Program-made: the position numbers and the translations under genes
Shown: in pieces, positions 52,754 through 62,037 of the stretch
Numbering within the stretch: the stretch's first letter is position 1
Layout of the letters: every line of letters begins with the position of its first letter
Notes under the pieces: generated by a model
The model's database searches: none
Told to the model about the DNA's origin: nothing
What the model saw: only the letters and a program-made list of their open reading frames with translations
NCBI RefSeq assembly: GCF_005222485.1
Contig: NZ_CP029078.1
Coordinates: 5,855,501 to 5,919,500 of the forward strand
From: Streptomyces griseoviridis
GTDB taxonomy: Bacteria; Actinomycetota; Actinomycetes; Streptomycetales; Streptomycetaceae
DNA: 64,000 bases
Direction: 5' to 3'

Positions 52754-53014
52754 TCACACCAGGACGTGGTCCACGAAGCACCAACGCCAGCTCTCGCCCG
52801 GCTCGAACGTCCGCATCACGGGGTGACCGGAATCCTTGTGGTGGCCGGTGGCGTGCTGTCCTGGCGAGGAGTCGCAGCAGCCGACGTGACCGCAGGTGAG
52901 GCACAGCCGCAGCTGGACCGGGTGGGTGCCCTGCGCCAGACACTCGGGGCACGTCTCGTTCAGCGGGACGGGTTCCGGGTGCGGCAGCGCGTCGGCGTGC
53001 GTGCACTGTTTCAT
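52754..53014 (-). CDS. UBP-type zinc-finger protein
   Basis: 86 aa consisting of one UBP zinc finger: CTHAD, CPECLAQGTHPVQLRLCLTC, GHVGCCDSSPGQHATGHHKDSGHPVM and a final W-rich strand. Cys and His ligands are all present. Bacterial members have no ubiquitin to bind and no known function. Divergent from the antiporter gene. Between it and the anti-sigma gene (52493-52753) I see a short CATAG/CTATG repeat at 52628-52642 and no gene. Confidence 0.88.
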   Translation of the reverse strand: MKQCTHADALPHPEPVPLNETCPECLAQGTHPVQLRLCLTCGHVGCCDSSPGQHATGHHKDSGHPVMRTFEPGESWRWCFVDHVLV

Positions 53015-53076
53015 GATTGCCAGATTACGACCCCCGCGGGGACGACCGCGCGGAAAGACGAGGGCGGGCGAGGACG

Positions 53077-54672
53077 ATGGACGTGATGCCACTGCTGCTG
53101 CTGGTGGCGGGGAGCGCGGCGGTGGCCGCGGCGGCCCGGCGCACACCGGTGCCCGCACCCCTGCTGCTGGTCGCGATCGGCCTGATCGTGTCGTACATCC
53201 CCGGGGTGCCCGACTACACCCTCGACCCGGAGATCGTGCTGCCCCTGGTGCTGCCGCCGCTGCTGTACACGGCGGCCACCGACAGCTCCTACCTCGACCT
53301 CAGAGCCCAGCTGCGGCCCGTCGCGCTGCTCTCCGTCGGGTACGTGCTGTTCGCGACCCTCGTGGTCGGCTGGGCCGCCTACCGGATCGTGCCCGGCCTG
53401 TCGCTGACGGCGGCCCTGGTGCTCGGCGCCGTGGTCGCGCCGCCCGACGCCGTCGCCGCCACCGCGATCGCCCGCCGGGTCGGCCTGCCCTCCCGGGTCA
53501 CCACGATCCTCCAGGGCGAGTCCCTGGTGAACGACGCCACCGCGATCACCGCCTACCGGGTCGCGGTCGCGGCGGCCGTCGGCGAGGGCGCCACCTGGGC
53601 CGGCGGCATCGGCGAGTTCCTGCTCGCGGCGTTCGGCGGTGTCGGCATCGGACTGGTGCTGATGGTGCCGCTGCACTGGCTGCGCACCCGCCTCAAGGAG
53701 GCGCTGCTCCAGAACACCCTCTCCCTGCTCATCCCGTTCGTCGCCTACGCCGCCGCCGAGCAGGTGCACGCCTCCGGTGTCCTCGCCGTCGTCGTCGTCG
53801 CGCTCTGGCTCGGCCACCGCGCGTGGGAGGTCGACTTCGCGACCCGCCTCCAGGAGGAAGCCGTCTGGAAGATGGTCGCGTTCGTCCTGGAGTCCGCGGT
53901 CTTCGCCCTGATCGGCCTGCAACTGCCGATCGTCCTCAAGGGCCTCGGCGCCTACCAGGGGCTCAGCGCGGCCTGGTACGCCGTCGCCGTCTTCCTGGTT
54001 GTCGTCGCGGCCCGCTTCGTCTGGGTCTACCCGGCGACCTTCCTGCCCCGGCTGCTGTCGGCCCGCATCCGCAGGCGCGAGGAGAGCCCAGGCTGGAAGG
54101 GCCCCTTCGTCATCGGCTGGGCCGGCATGCGCGGCGTGGTCTCGCTCGCCATCGCCTTCTCGATCCCGGTCGAACTCCACGACGGCGCCCCCTTCGACGG
54201 CCGCAACCTGATCCTCTTCCTGACGTTCACCACCGTCATCGGCACCCTCGTCGTCCAGGGCGTCACCCTGCCCACCCTGATCCGGCTCCTGAAGCTGCCC
54301 GGCCGCGACACCCGGGCCGAGACGCTCGCCGAGGCCAACGCCCAGGCGCAGGCGTCCCGGGCCGCCGAACAGCGGCTCGACGCACTCCTCGCGGACGAAC
54401 GCAACGCCCTCCCGCCCCCGCTCGCCGACCGGCTGCGCACCGTACTCGAACGCCGCCGCAACGCCGTCTGGGAACGCCTCGGGCAGGTCAACCCGGTCAC
54501 GGGCGAGACCGCCGACGACGTCTACCGCAGGCTGTCGCGCGAGATGATCAGCTCCGAACGCGCCGTCTTCGTGAAACTCCGCGACGCCCGCTACATCGAC
54601 GACGAGATGCTGCGCACCCTCCTCAGACGCCTCGACCTGGAGGAGGCGGCGGCGTACCGGGAGACCATGTGA
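53077..54672 (+). CDS. CPA1-family Na+/H+ antiporter
   Basis: 531 aa. About 12 membrane helices over residues 1-420, then a cytoplasmic helical tail. VVAPPDAVAATAIARRVGLP and GESLVNDATAITAYRVA contain the ion-binding Asp residues of NhaP/NHE-type exchangers; GWAGMRGVVSLAIAFSIP is the conserved later helix. Likely cytoplasmic pH or sodium control. ATG 53077 chosen; the frame is open 60 bases upstream. Confidence 0.9.
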   Translation: MDVMPLLLLVAGSAAVAAAARRTPVPAPLLLVAIGLIVSYIPGVPDYTLDPEIVLPLVLPPLLYTAATDSSYLDLRAQLRPVALLSVGYVLFATLVVGWAAYRIVPGLSLTAALVLGAVVAPPDAVAATAIARRVGLPSRVTTILQGESLVNDATAITAYRVAVAAAVGEGATWAGGIGEFLLAAFGGVGIGLVLMVPLHWLRTRLKEALLQNTLSLLIPFVAYAAAEQVHASGVLAVVVVALWLGHRAWEVDFATRLQEEAVWKMVAFVLESAVFALIGLQLPIVLKGLGAYQGLSAAWYAVAVFLVVVAARFVWVYPATFLPRLLSARIRRREESPGWKGPFVIGWAGMRGVVSLAIAFSIPVELHDGAPFDGRNLILFLTFTTVIGTLVVQGVTLPTLIRLLKLPGRDTRAETLAEANAQAQASRAAEQRLDALLADERNALPPPLADRLRTVLERRRNAVWERLGQVNPVTGETADDVYRRLSREMISSERAVFVKLRDARYIDDEMLRTLLRRLDLEEAAAYRETM

Positions 54673-55099
54673 GTCCGGCTCCTCCCCCTCCATCCCGCCG
54701 GCCGTCTCTGCTCGTGACAGAAGCGCGGTTCGGGCCTCCTGCCCCGTCGATCAGGGGCTCGGGCGCGGGGAATCCGCAGGCGGCTGCGGGACCGCGGGAG
54801 ATACCTCGCCGACCTGTTGGCCGAGGCCGACGGGCTGCTGCGCGAGGCCGTTGGGCTGCTGCCCGAGGCCGGTGGGCTGCCGGTCGGCCACTGGGAGACG
54901 GTCGGCTACTGGGAGTCGGTCGGCCACTAGGAGGCGGACGCACACCGGGAGACGGTCGTCGTCGGCCGGGAGCTGTCCGTCGAGCATGCCGACCGGCCGC
55001 GTCCACGCTGACTGGCCGGCTCGCTGCTCGAACTGGCGCCGACGCACGATCCCGACGGGTCCCCGGCCCGGGTGCTGACCACGCAGCCGCCGCGCACCT

Positions 55100-55742
55100 G
55101 TGTGGCCGCGTGCGCGGCGCACGCTCGGGCGGACGGGCTGTCCCCGGGCGCCGATCGTGGGGACGATTCGGCCGAAAACCCTCCATCCGACGACCCGTAC
55201 GGAAGGCGGTGTACGGACGCTCTTTCCGGAGGCGTTTCGCCTGCCGAGACGCTTCCGGCGGCCCGCCTGCGGACGGCCCGGTCGGCGGAGACCCTCCCGA
55301 ACTCCTGGTGGAGGAAGCGGAAGCCGCCCCGCGTTGCGTCAGCCGGCACCGCCTGGTCAGTCTGTTCGGCGACGCCGACGAGCGCGGCGTGCGGGTGCGT
55401 GCTCTCGGCCAGCGCGTCACCGGGGAGTCCTGGAACTCGAACTGCGCGCCGGGAGGGCCTACTTCACCGGAACCGCGCGCTGCTCGAAGGGTGGCTGAGG
55501 TCGGTCGACCTCGCGACGGCCCCGATCACCCGCACGGCCCGGATTCGGGGGCGCGGAACACCCCGAGACGCCCGTCACCCGGCACAACCTCGCCCAGTTC
55601 CGCGCGGACGCGGGGCCGCACGGAACGCGCCGCGGCCGAGTTCGAGGCGCCGCTCGCCGACCGGCGGCGCGTTCTCGGCGACGACCACCCGAAGACCGAC
55701 AACACCCGGCGGGCGTCGGCCGAACCGCGGGAGCAGGGCATC
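55100..55742 (+). pseudogene. Decayed TPR (kinesin-light-chain-like) gene remnant
   Basis: No intact gene fills 54673-55740. On the plus strand, TPR-like text can be followed across frames: ELELRAGRAYFTG near 55435, NRALLEGWLR at 55471, EHPETPVTRHNLAQFRADAG from 55556, then after a frameshift AAAEFEAPLADRRRVLGDDHPKTDNTRRA from 55629. HP.T..TR.NLA and RR.VLG.DHP.T are the hallmark of actinobacterial TPR/NB-ARC proteins. The 5' part (54673-55099) is too degraded to assign. It ends where the PLP-enzyme gene ends. Confidence 0.5.
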
Positions 55743-56826
55743 ACTCCGCGAACGGCGCCCCGGTGATCACCGCGGCCACCGTCGTCCCGCGCGGGAAGGC
55801 GCCTTCCTCGGTGAGGGCGAGGAGCCCGTACAGCAACTTGGCGACATAGAGACGTTCGACGGGGACGCCGTGCCGGTCCTCGAAGTCCGCCGCGAACGCG
55901 TCGAGAGCGGGCGGCACGCGCGCGTAGCCGCCGAAGGCGAACCGGTCCTCGACGCTCCACGCCCCGACCCGATGGCCGAACGCCGCCTCCTGGAGGGCCG
56001 CCGTGTCCCGGCCGAGGAAGCCGCCCCCGAGGACCGCGACGCCCAGCGCGCGCTGCTCCCGGCCGAGCCCCGCGGCCAGCCCGGCCAACGTCCCGCCGGT
56101 GCCGCAGGCGACCCCGACGACGTCCGCGTGGCCGCGCAGCTCCGCACCGAGCGCACGGCAGCCGCGCACCGCGAGGGCGTTGCTGCCGCCCTCCGGGACG
56201 ACGTACGCGCGCGTGGCGTCCGCGGCGCGCAGCACGGCCGCGAGCGTCGCGGGTTCGGGCAGGCGCCGGTAGGTCGAGCGGTCGACGAAGCGCAGCCGCA
56301 TGCCGTCGGCAGCGCACCGGGCCAGGGACGCGTTGAGCGGCCGGTCGACCAGCTCCTGGCCGCGCACCACACCGACCGTGGGCAGCCCCAGGAGGCGGCC
56401 GGCGGCGGCCGTGGCGCGCAGGTGGTTGGAGTAGGCCCCGCCGAACGTGACGACGGTACGGCCGGCCGCGGCGGCGAGGTTCGGCGCCAGCTTGCGCCAC
56501 TTGTTGCCGACCAGGTCCGGCTGGATCAGGTCGTCCCGCTTGACGAGCAGCCGCACCCCGTACCGCTCGAACCGCCCGTCCGTCAACTCCCGCACCGGCG
56601 ACGGAAGCCGGGGGCGGAGGACGGAGCGGGGATCGAGGGCGGGGTGGGAGCCGTGAGCGGCGTGGGGTTCGAGGGCGGCGACGGGATCGCGGGGATCACC
56701 GGGATCGCTGGGAACCATGGGCCTGCTGGGACCGCTGGAACCGCTGGGGCCTTCAGGAGCGGTGTGGCCTGTGGGGTCGCGAGCGTCGGCGGGGTCGAGG
56801 GGATCGAAGGGGGCGCTGCCGGTCAC
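55741..56826 (-). CDS. PLP-dependent ACC deaminase/D-cysteine desulfhydrase-like enzyme
   Basis: 361 aa. Fold-type II PLP enzyme: LVKRDDLIQPDLVGNKWRKL carries the PLP lysine, TFGGAYSNHLRATAAAGR the phosphate/carboxylate loop and ACGTGGTLAGLAAGL the PLP phosphate loop. Activity on D-cysteine or ACC is not distinguishable. The first 65 residues are low complexity (PSDPGDPRDPVAAL) and may be a mis-extended start; a later start near residue 65 is possible. Confidence 0.82.
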   Translation of the reverse strand: MTGSAPFDPLDPADARDPTGHTAPEGPSGSSGPSRPMVPSDPGDPRDPVAALEPHAAHGSHPALDPRSVLRPRLPSPVRELTDGRFERYGVRLLVKRDDLIQPDLVGNKWRKLAPNLAAAAGRTVVTFGGAYSNHLRATAAAGRLLGLPTVGVVRGQELVDRPLNASLARCAADGMRLRFVDRSTYRRLPEPATLAAVLRAADATRAYVVPEGGSNALAVRGCRALGAELRGHADVVGVACGTGGTLAGLAAGLGREQRALGVAVLGGGFLGRDTAALQEAAFGHRVGAWSVEDRFAFGGYARVPPALDAFAADFEDRHGVPVERLYVAKLLYGLLALTEEGAFPRGTTVAAVITGAPFAE

Positions 56827-57000
56827 GTTCCCATTGTGACCTGCGAGGTCCGGGCAGGAACGACCGCGGACGCCCCCCGCCCCGCCAGGTCGCCTCGACC
56901 GCCCCTGACGGGCCCGTGGGGGCCCTCCCGCGCGCTTCCCGAGCCCCGGGACCGCCGTCCCCCGCCGACCCGAGTCACCCGGAGCAGGCCCCCCCCCGAC

Positions 57001-57092
57001 CTACCCGTGTCACTTCAGCCGGCCCCGGACCCGCCCGTGTCACTTCAGCCGGCCCCGGACCCCCGCCCGCGTCACTTCAGTCGGTCCCGGAC
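57001..57092. repeat. Three tandem 30-32-bp repeats of the amidase 3' end
   Basis: Units 57001-57030, 57031-57060 and 57061-57092 share GTGTCACTTCAGCCGG or a close variant and end in CCCCGGAC or TCCCGGAC. The unit at 57061 contains the last codons and TGA of the amidase gene; the other two are copies lying beyond the stop. Confidence 0.92.
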
Positions 57093-57662
57093 CCGGCCGC
57101 GCATCCACGCCATCGTGAAGCCGCGCGGGTCGACCTTGCCCGGCTGCCACTCCAGATGACCGATCACCGACCGCTCCGTCCAGCCGTGGTGGCGGCAGAC
57201 GGCCGCGGCGACCTGCTCGATCGCCTCCAGCTGCGCCTGCGGCCAGGGGTCCTTCCCGTCGCCGAGGTTCTCGCACTCGAAGCCGTAGAAGTGCGGGTTC
57301 CCGTCGGTGTTCGACTCGTTCTCGGGCGGCAGCGCCTTCTCCGCGATGACCGCGCGCAGCACGTCGTCGTCGCCGAGCCCGGCGTGGTTGGCGCGGCCGT
57401 AGCCGACCAGGTGGACCTTGCCGTCCTTGGTGATGACGCCGTGGCAGAGCGGGCCCGGCAGATCCTCGTGGCCGTCCCGGCAGAGCGTGACCGTCTTCGC
57501 GGTGCCGCTCGTCACCGTGTGGTGGATCATCACGCCGTGCACGGGACCCCACGGCCCCTTCTCGTTGCGGTTGTGGTGCTGCCAGTCGCCGACCTCGACG
57601 ACGGTGACGCCCTCGGCCTTGAGGGCGCGCAGGAACGTGCCCGCGGACATGGGTGAGGCCAT
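57072..57662 (-). CDS. Peptidoglycan N-acetylmuramoyl-L-alanine amidase
   Basis: 196 aa, amidase_2/PGRP fold. Zinc ligands: MIHHTVTSG (His), and GHLEWQPGKVDP (His and later Asp/Cys position), with NHAGLGDDDVLRAVIAE and FYGFECENLGDGKD between. No signal peptide is evident from ATG 57662; an in-frame ATG 57785 would add 41 basic residues that are also not a signal. It may be phage-derived or act in cell-wall turnover. GGGGCGG precedes the chosen start. The gene's end lies in a tandem repeat. Confidence 0.85.
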   Translation of the reverse strand: MASPMSAGTFLRALKAEGVTVVEVGDWQHHNRNEKGPWGPVHGVMIHHTVTSGTAKTVTLCRDGHEDLPGPLCHGVITKDGKVHLVGYGRANHAGLGDDDVLRAVIAEKALPPENESNTDGNPHFYGFECENLGDGKDPWPQAQLEAIEQVAAAVCRHHGWTERSVIGHLEWQPGKVDPRGFTMAWMRGRVRDRLK

Positions 57663-57992
57663 GACCGCCCCTTTCTTCCGTGCTGCGACGACGGCCGTCG
57701 TGCACGGCCGCTCGTACCGCTGCTTGTACCGGAAGGAGACCGTCCGCATGCCTTGTTCGGACCGCGTGCGACTCGATCCGGACATCAGGTGGCGGGGGAG
57801 TGGGGGAGTTCGGCCTGTTTGGGTGGATGCGCGAACCCCCGGGGACGCTGATCATGCCCCGGTCGGAGGTGGTCCATTCCCGCTCTTTCGGGTAATAGCA
57901 TCAGCACGCTCCGTGATGAAAGGGTTGCCCGTGAGCACGTTGATGCGCCGGAGCGCGAAGGCGTCGGCGTTGACAGGGAGGGCAATTCTCAT

Positions 57993-59399
57993 ATGTCGGT
58001 AGGCGAAGAGGTCCGTACGGAGCAGGACAAGCCGCAGCAGAGCCTCGGCACTGCCGCCGCGCGGAACCTGGCCACCACGACCAAGTCCGCGCCGCAGATG
58101 CAGGAGATCAGCTCGCGCTGGCTGCTGCGCACGCTGCCGTGGGTGAATGTGCAGGGCGGCGCGTACCGGGTGAACCGGCGCCTCACCTACACCGTGGGGG
58201 ACGGCCGCATCACGTTCGTGAAGACCGGCGACCGGGTCGAGGTCATCCCGGCGGAGCTGGGCGAGCTGCCCGCGCTGCGCTCCTACGACGACGAGGAAGT
58301 CCTCGCCGAACTGGCCCAGCGGTGCAGGCAGCGGGAGTTCGCCCCCGGGGACGTGATCGTCTCGGACGGCACCCCGACCGACGAGGTCTACCTGCTCGCC
58401 CACGGCCGGGTGGAGCGGGTCGGTACCGGCCCCTACGGTGACGAGGCGGTCCTCGGAGTCCTCGCCGACGGCGCCTACTTCGGCGAGGCCGCCCTGCTCT
58501 CCGACGACGCCGTCTGGGAGCACGGCGCCCGCGCGGTCACCGCCTGCACGGTCCTCGCCCTCTCCCGTCAGGACGTCCAGCAGATCGCGGAGCGCTCGGA
58601 CTCCCTGCGGGACCACCTGGCCGCGGTCCGCGCGATCCCGGAGCAGAGCACCAACAAATACGGTGAGAAGGCCGTCGACCTCGCCGCGGGCCACAGCGGC
58701 GAGCCCGACATCCCGCACACCTTCGTCGACTACGAGGCCCGCCCCCGCGAGTACGAACTGAGCATCGCGCAGACCGTCCTGCGCATCCACTCGCGCGTCG
58801 CCGACCTCTACAACCAGCCGATGAATCAGACCGAGCACCAGTTGCGGCTCACCGTCGAGGCGTTGAAGGAGCGCCAGGAGCACGAGCTGGTCAACAACCG
58901 GGAGTTCGGGCTGCTCCACAACTGCGAGTACGACCAGCGCCTCCAGCCGCACGACGGTGTGCCCAGCCCCGACGACCTGGACGAGCTGCTCAGCCGGCGG
59001 CGCGGCACCAAGCTGCTGCTCGCCCACCCGCGCGCGATCTCCGCGATCGGCCGCGAGTTCAACAAGCGCGGACTGGTGCCCGAGACCATCGACGTGGCCG
59101 GCAACCGCATCCCGACCTGGCGCGGGGTGCCGATCTACCCGTGCAACAAGATCCCGGTCACCGAGGCCCGCACCACCTCGATCATCGCCATGCGTACCGG
59201 CGAGGCCGAGCAGGGCGTGATCGGCCTCCACCAGACGGGTCTGCCGGACGAGATCGAGCCGAGCCTGTCCGTGCGCTTCATGGGCATCAACGAACAGGCG
59301 ATCATCAACTACCTGGTGACGGCCTACTACTCGGCCGCCGTCCTCGTGCCGGACGCGCTCGGCGTGCTGGAGAACGTCGAGATCGGCCGCTGGAGGTGA
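57993..59399 (+). CDS. Family 2B encapsulin shell protein
   Basis: 468 aa. An N-terminal arm ([19 protein letters not shown]) is followed by an HK97-fold shell domain interrupted by a cyclic-nucleotide-binding-like domain (about residues 95-215: [38 protein letters not shown]). The rest ([47 protein letters not shown] and onward) is the encapsulin shell typical of family 2. The shell protein assembles into hollow protein particles. The next gene encodes its cargo. GGGAGGG precedes ATG 57993. The 330-bp gap to the divergent amidase gene holds no other gene I can support. Confidence 0.92.
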   Translation: MSVGEEVRTEQDKPQQSLGTAAARNLATTTKSAPQMQEISSRWLLRTLPWVNVQGGAYRVNRRLTYTVGDGRITFVKTGDRVEVIPAELGELPALRSYDDEEVLAELAQRCRQREFAPGDVIVSDGTPTDEVYLLAHGRVERVGTGPYGDEAVLGVLADGAYFGEAALLSDDAVWEHGARAVTACTVLALSRQDVQQIAERSDSLRDHLAAVRAIPEQSTNKYGEKAVDLAAGHSGEPDIPHTFVDYEARPREYELSIAQTVLRIHSRVADLYNQPMNQTEHQLRLTVEALKERQEHELVNNREFGLLHNCEYDQRLQPHDGVPSPDDLDELLSRRRGTKLLLAHPRAISAIGREFNKRGLVPETIDVAGNRIPTWRGVPIYPCNKIPVTEARTTSIIAMRTGEAEQGVIGLHQTGLPDEIEPSLSVRFMGINEQAIINYLVTAYYSAAVLVPDALGVLENVEIGRWR

Positions 59400-59511
59400 C
59401 GTTTTTGCACCTCGGAGCCGTGTTCCCGCCCGCACGGGCGGGTACATCTCCGTCGTACACGTCCGGCGGTGGTCCGGGCGCGGTGTCCGAGCGCTGTCCG
59501 AGGGAGACCCC

Positions 59512-60576
59512 ATGGCCGAGCTGACGGCGGAGGCACAACCCCTGGAAGGATCCGAGGCGACGGCGATCCTGGAGCGTGCCCGCGCCGTCGTCGACCCGGA
59601 GATGCGGGCCGCCGTCGACTCACTGCCCGGCTCCCTCCGCAGGATCGCCCGCTACCACTTCGGCTGGGAGCACGCGGACGGCACCCCGGCGGACGGCAGC
59701 GCGGGCAAGGCGATCCGTCCCGCGCTGGTCCTCACCGCGGCCGGCGCCCTCGGCGGCTCGCGGGCCAGGGAACGGGCGGTCCGGGCAGCGGTGGCGGTGG
59801 AGCTGGTCCACAACTTCACCCTGCTGCACGACGACGTCATGGACCGGGACCCCACCCGCCGCCACCGGCCCACCGCGTGGACGGTGTTCGGGGACGCCGA
59901 CGCCATCCTCGCGGGCAACGCCCTCCAGGCGCTGGCCCTGCGGCTGTTCGCGGAGGACCCGCACCCGGCGTCCGCGCAGGCCGCCGTCCGGCTCACCGAG
60001 TGCGTCATCGAGCTGTGCGCCGGACAGCACGTCGACACGGCGATGGAACTCCGTTCGCCGACGGACGTCTCCCTCGCCGAGGTGCTGACGATGGCCGAGG
60101 CCAAGACGGGCGCGCTGCTCGGGTGCGCCTGCGCGCTGGGCGCGCTGTACGCGGGCGCGGACCACGAGGACGTGGAGGCGCTGGACGCGTTCGGCCGGCA
60201 GGCCGGGCTCGCCTTCCAGCTCATCGACGACGTGATCGGCATATGGGGCGATCCGCACCGCACCGGCAAGCCGGCCGGCGCGGATCTCGCGGCCCGCAAG
60301 AAGTCCCTGCCGGTGGTGGCCGCGCTCACCTCCGGCACCCCGGCCTCGGCGGAGCTGGCCGAGCTGTACGCGCTGCCCTGTGTCGAGGGCGACCAGGAGG
60401 CGGTGGAGCGGATCGCGCTGGCGGTGGAGCGGGCCGGCGGCCGGGACTGGGCGCAGGTCGAGGCGGCCGACCGGATGGCCCGCGCGATGCAGGAACTGTC
60501 CCGCGCCGTTCCCGAACCGGAGTCCGCCGGCGGCCTGTTGGCGCTCGCGGAGTTCGTGACCCGGCGCAGCAGCTGA
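59512..60576 (+). CDS. Polyprenyl transferase, encapsulin cargo
   Basis: 354 aa. Trans-isoprenyl diphosphate synthase: GKAIRPAL for IPP binding, first Asp-rich motif DDVMDRD at 107-113 and second DDVIGIWGD at 239-247. Product chain length cannot be read safely. The first 35 residues are not part of the enzyme fold and probably act as the loading segment for the neighbouring encapsulin. Linked to the shell gene by 112 bp on the same strand. Polyprenyl transferases are one of two known cargo types of family 2B shells. Confidence 0.92.
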   Translation: MAELTAEAQPLEGSEATAILERARAVVDPEMRAAVDSLPGSLRRIARYHFGWEHADGTPADGSAGKAIRPALVLTAAGALGGSRARERAVRAAVAVELVHNFTLLHDDVMDRDPTRRHRPTAWTVFGDADAILAGNALQALALRLFAEDPHPASAQAAVRLTECVIELCAGQHVDTAMELRSPTDVSLAEVLTMAEAKTGALLGCACALGALYAGADHEDVEALDAFGRQAGLAFQLIDDVIGIWGDPHRTGKPAGADLAARKKSLPVVAALTSGTPASAELAELYALPCVEGDQEAVERIALAVERAGGRDWAQVEAADRMARAMQELSRAVPEPESAGGLLALAEFVTRRSS

Positions 60577-60660
60577 GAGGTTCCAGGGGGTACGGAGTCC
60601 CCGAAGTCACCGAGGCCGCGCGGACCTGACCCCGCGCGGCCGTCGGCGGCCTCGGCCCGG

Positions 60661-60695
60661 CGGGTCCCGCGCATCCCCACGATGCGCGGGGCCCG
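60661..60695 (+). terminator. Terminator after the encapsulin cargo gene
   Basis: 15-bp stem with one G-T pair, left arm CGGGTCCCGCGCATC, loop CCCAC, 84 bp beyond the stop. Confidence 0.85.
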
Positions 60696-60711
60696 TCCAC
60701 ATGAATGGGAC

Positions 60712-60742
60712 CTCAACCCCCTTGCATTGCAGAGGGGTTGAG
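60712..60742. promoter_or_regulatory. 31-bp near-perfect palindrome upstream of the DUF952 gene
   Basis: CTCAACCCCCTTGCA-T-TGCAGAGGGGTTGAG, two mismatched positions in 15-bp arms. It lies 161 bp before the DUF952 start and 17 bp after the terminator. A strong operator or transcript hairpin; regulator unknown. The 326-bp gap 60577-60902 otherwise holds the terminator only. Confidence 0.55.
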
Positions 60743-60902
60743 CGCGAGGCAGACGAGGACCGCATGCCGTGGCGGCGAGGGACGACGGAAAGCCGCGCTC
60801 AGAAACCCGACACTCATCGACGTCCGCGCCGCCTGCCCGCCTGCCCGCGAAGTGCTCGCCGGGGAATGGTGGTCCCGACGCCGAGGCTCGTACGGTGGCC
60901 CC

Positions 60903-61277
60903 ATGCCTGAACCCACCCCCACCCCGGACCCCTCCCTCACCCCCACCCCCGACCCCACCACCCCCATCCTTCACCTCACCGAACGCGTCCTCTGGGACGA
61001 GGCTCGCGCGCGGGGCGTGTACGAGATGTCCACCCGCGGGCGCACCCTCCAGGAGGAGGGCTTCGTGCACTGCTCCACCGCCGCCCAACTCCCCGCCACC
61101 GCAGCCACGTTCTACGCCGACCTGGACGATCTGGTGGTGCTGGTCATCGACCCGGCGCTGCTCGGCGTGCCCGTCAGGTACGAGGCGGCGCGGCCCGGCG
61201 GGGAGGAGTTCCCGCACGTGTACGGGCCGATCCCGGTGGCCGCTGTGGTGGAGGCGCGGGCGTGGCCGCAGGCATGA
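60903..61277 (+). CDS. DUF952 protein
   Basis: 124 aa. Pro/Thr-rich start (PEPTPTPDPSLTPTPDP), then a DUF952 domain: HLTERVLWDEARARGVYEMSTRGRTLQEEGFVHCSTAAQLP and EEFPHVYGPIPVAAV. The family has an ART-like fold and no established activity. ATG 60903 chosen at the start of the protein-like sequence; the frame is open upstream. Confidence 0.85.
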   Translation: MPEPTPTPDPSLTPTPDPTTPILHLTERVLWDEARARGVYEMSTRGRTLQEEGFVHCSTAAQLPATAATFYADLDDLVVLVIDPALLGVPVRYEAARPGGEEFPHVYGPIPVAAVVEARAWPQA

Positions 61278-61290
61278 GCGGTGGGCCGTC

Positions 61291-62037
61291 TCAGCGGGCG
61301 GCCGGCAGCCCGCCGGTCTCCGGGTCGCGGCCGGTCAGGCAGTAGGTGCCGGCCGCGGGGTCGCGCATGACCGTCCAGCGGGGGTGACGGGCGACGACGC
61401 GGGCACCGAGGCGTTCGTGCGCGGCGCGGGTCGCCTCGACGTCGGCGCAGGCGAGGTCGGGATGGGCGCCGCCGGGACCGTCGTCGTCCAGGCGTTGGAG
61501 CAGGACGCGTACCGGGAATCCGGGCGGCGGGGCGAGCACCCGGAACTCGGGGCGCGAGCCGGCGCGGGACTCCCAGTCGGGCAACAGGGCGCTCCAGAAG
61601 GCGACTTCGGCGTCGAAGCGGGACGGGGGAACGTCGAGGCAGATCTGGTCGAGACGGGTGCCGTGCACGACGGGCGCCCGCACCGCCTCCCCGTTCCACT
61701 GCACCGCGCACCACGGCTGCCCGCCGGGCGACCGCAGGACGACCAGCGACCCCGCGTCGAGGACCACCTCGGCGCCGAGCCGCACCGCGTCCCGCGCGAA
61801 GCCGCCGACGTCCGTCACACACAGGTCGAGATGGGCACCGCCGGGCCCCGAGAGCACGCCCTGCGCCTTCACCGAGGCGTCGCCGCTCCCGGCCAGCAGG
61901 GTGGTGAACTCGCCGCGCTCGCCCCGGAGTTCGGACAGCGTCGTGCCCGTGACGGCGGTCCAGAAACGGTGAGCGGGCCCGGACAGCGCGGCGGGCCGGT
62001 CGAGGAGGACGTACGCCCACCGCGGCGCCGGGCTCAC
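61291..62037 (-). CDS. VOC-family protein with two glyoxalase-like domains
   Basis: 248 aa. Two betaalphabetabetabeta modules: the first (about 1-110) begins AHRFWTAVTG, the second (about 125-240) LDQICLDVPPSRFDAEVAFWSALLPDW and ends ARHPRWTVMRDPAAGTYCLTGR. Metal-site residues are not all clear. Function unknown. GTG 62037 overlaps the stop of the preceding VOC gene by 4 bp. Confidence 0.85.
   Translation of the reverse strand: MSPAPRWAYVLLDRPAALSGPAHRFWTAVTGTTLSELRGERGEFTTLLAGSGDASVKAQGVLSGPGGAHLDLCVTDVGGFARDAVRLGAEVVLDAGSLVVLRSPGGQPWCAVQWNGEAVRAPVVHGTRLDQICLDVPPSRFDAEVAFWSALLPDWESRAGSRPEFRVLAPPPGFPVRVLLQRLDDDGPGGAHPDLACADVEATRAAHERLGARVVARHPRWTVMRDPAAGTYCLTGRDPETGGLPAAR

Noticed and set aside
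57971..57983. TTGACA as -35 of the encapsulin gene
   Set aside because: It ends 17 bp before the start codon and overlaps the ribosome binding site, leaving no room for a -10 upstream of the ATG unless the message is leaderless, which the good ribosome binding site argues against.
57852..59513. Open frame of 553 codons antisense to the encapsulin gene
   Set aside because: Low-complexity Val/Asp/Gly/Arg protein typical of GC-rich antisense frames.
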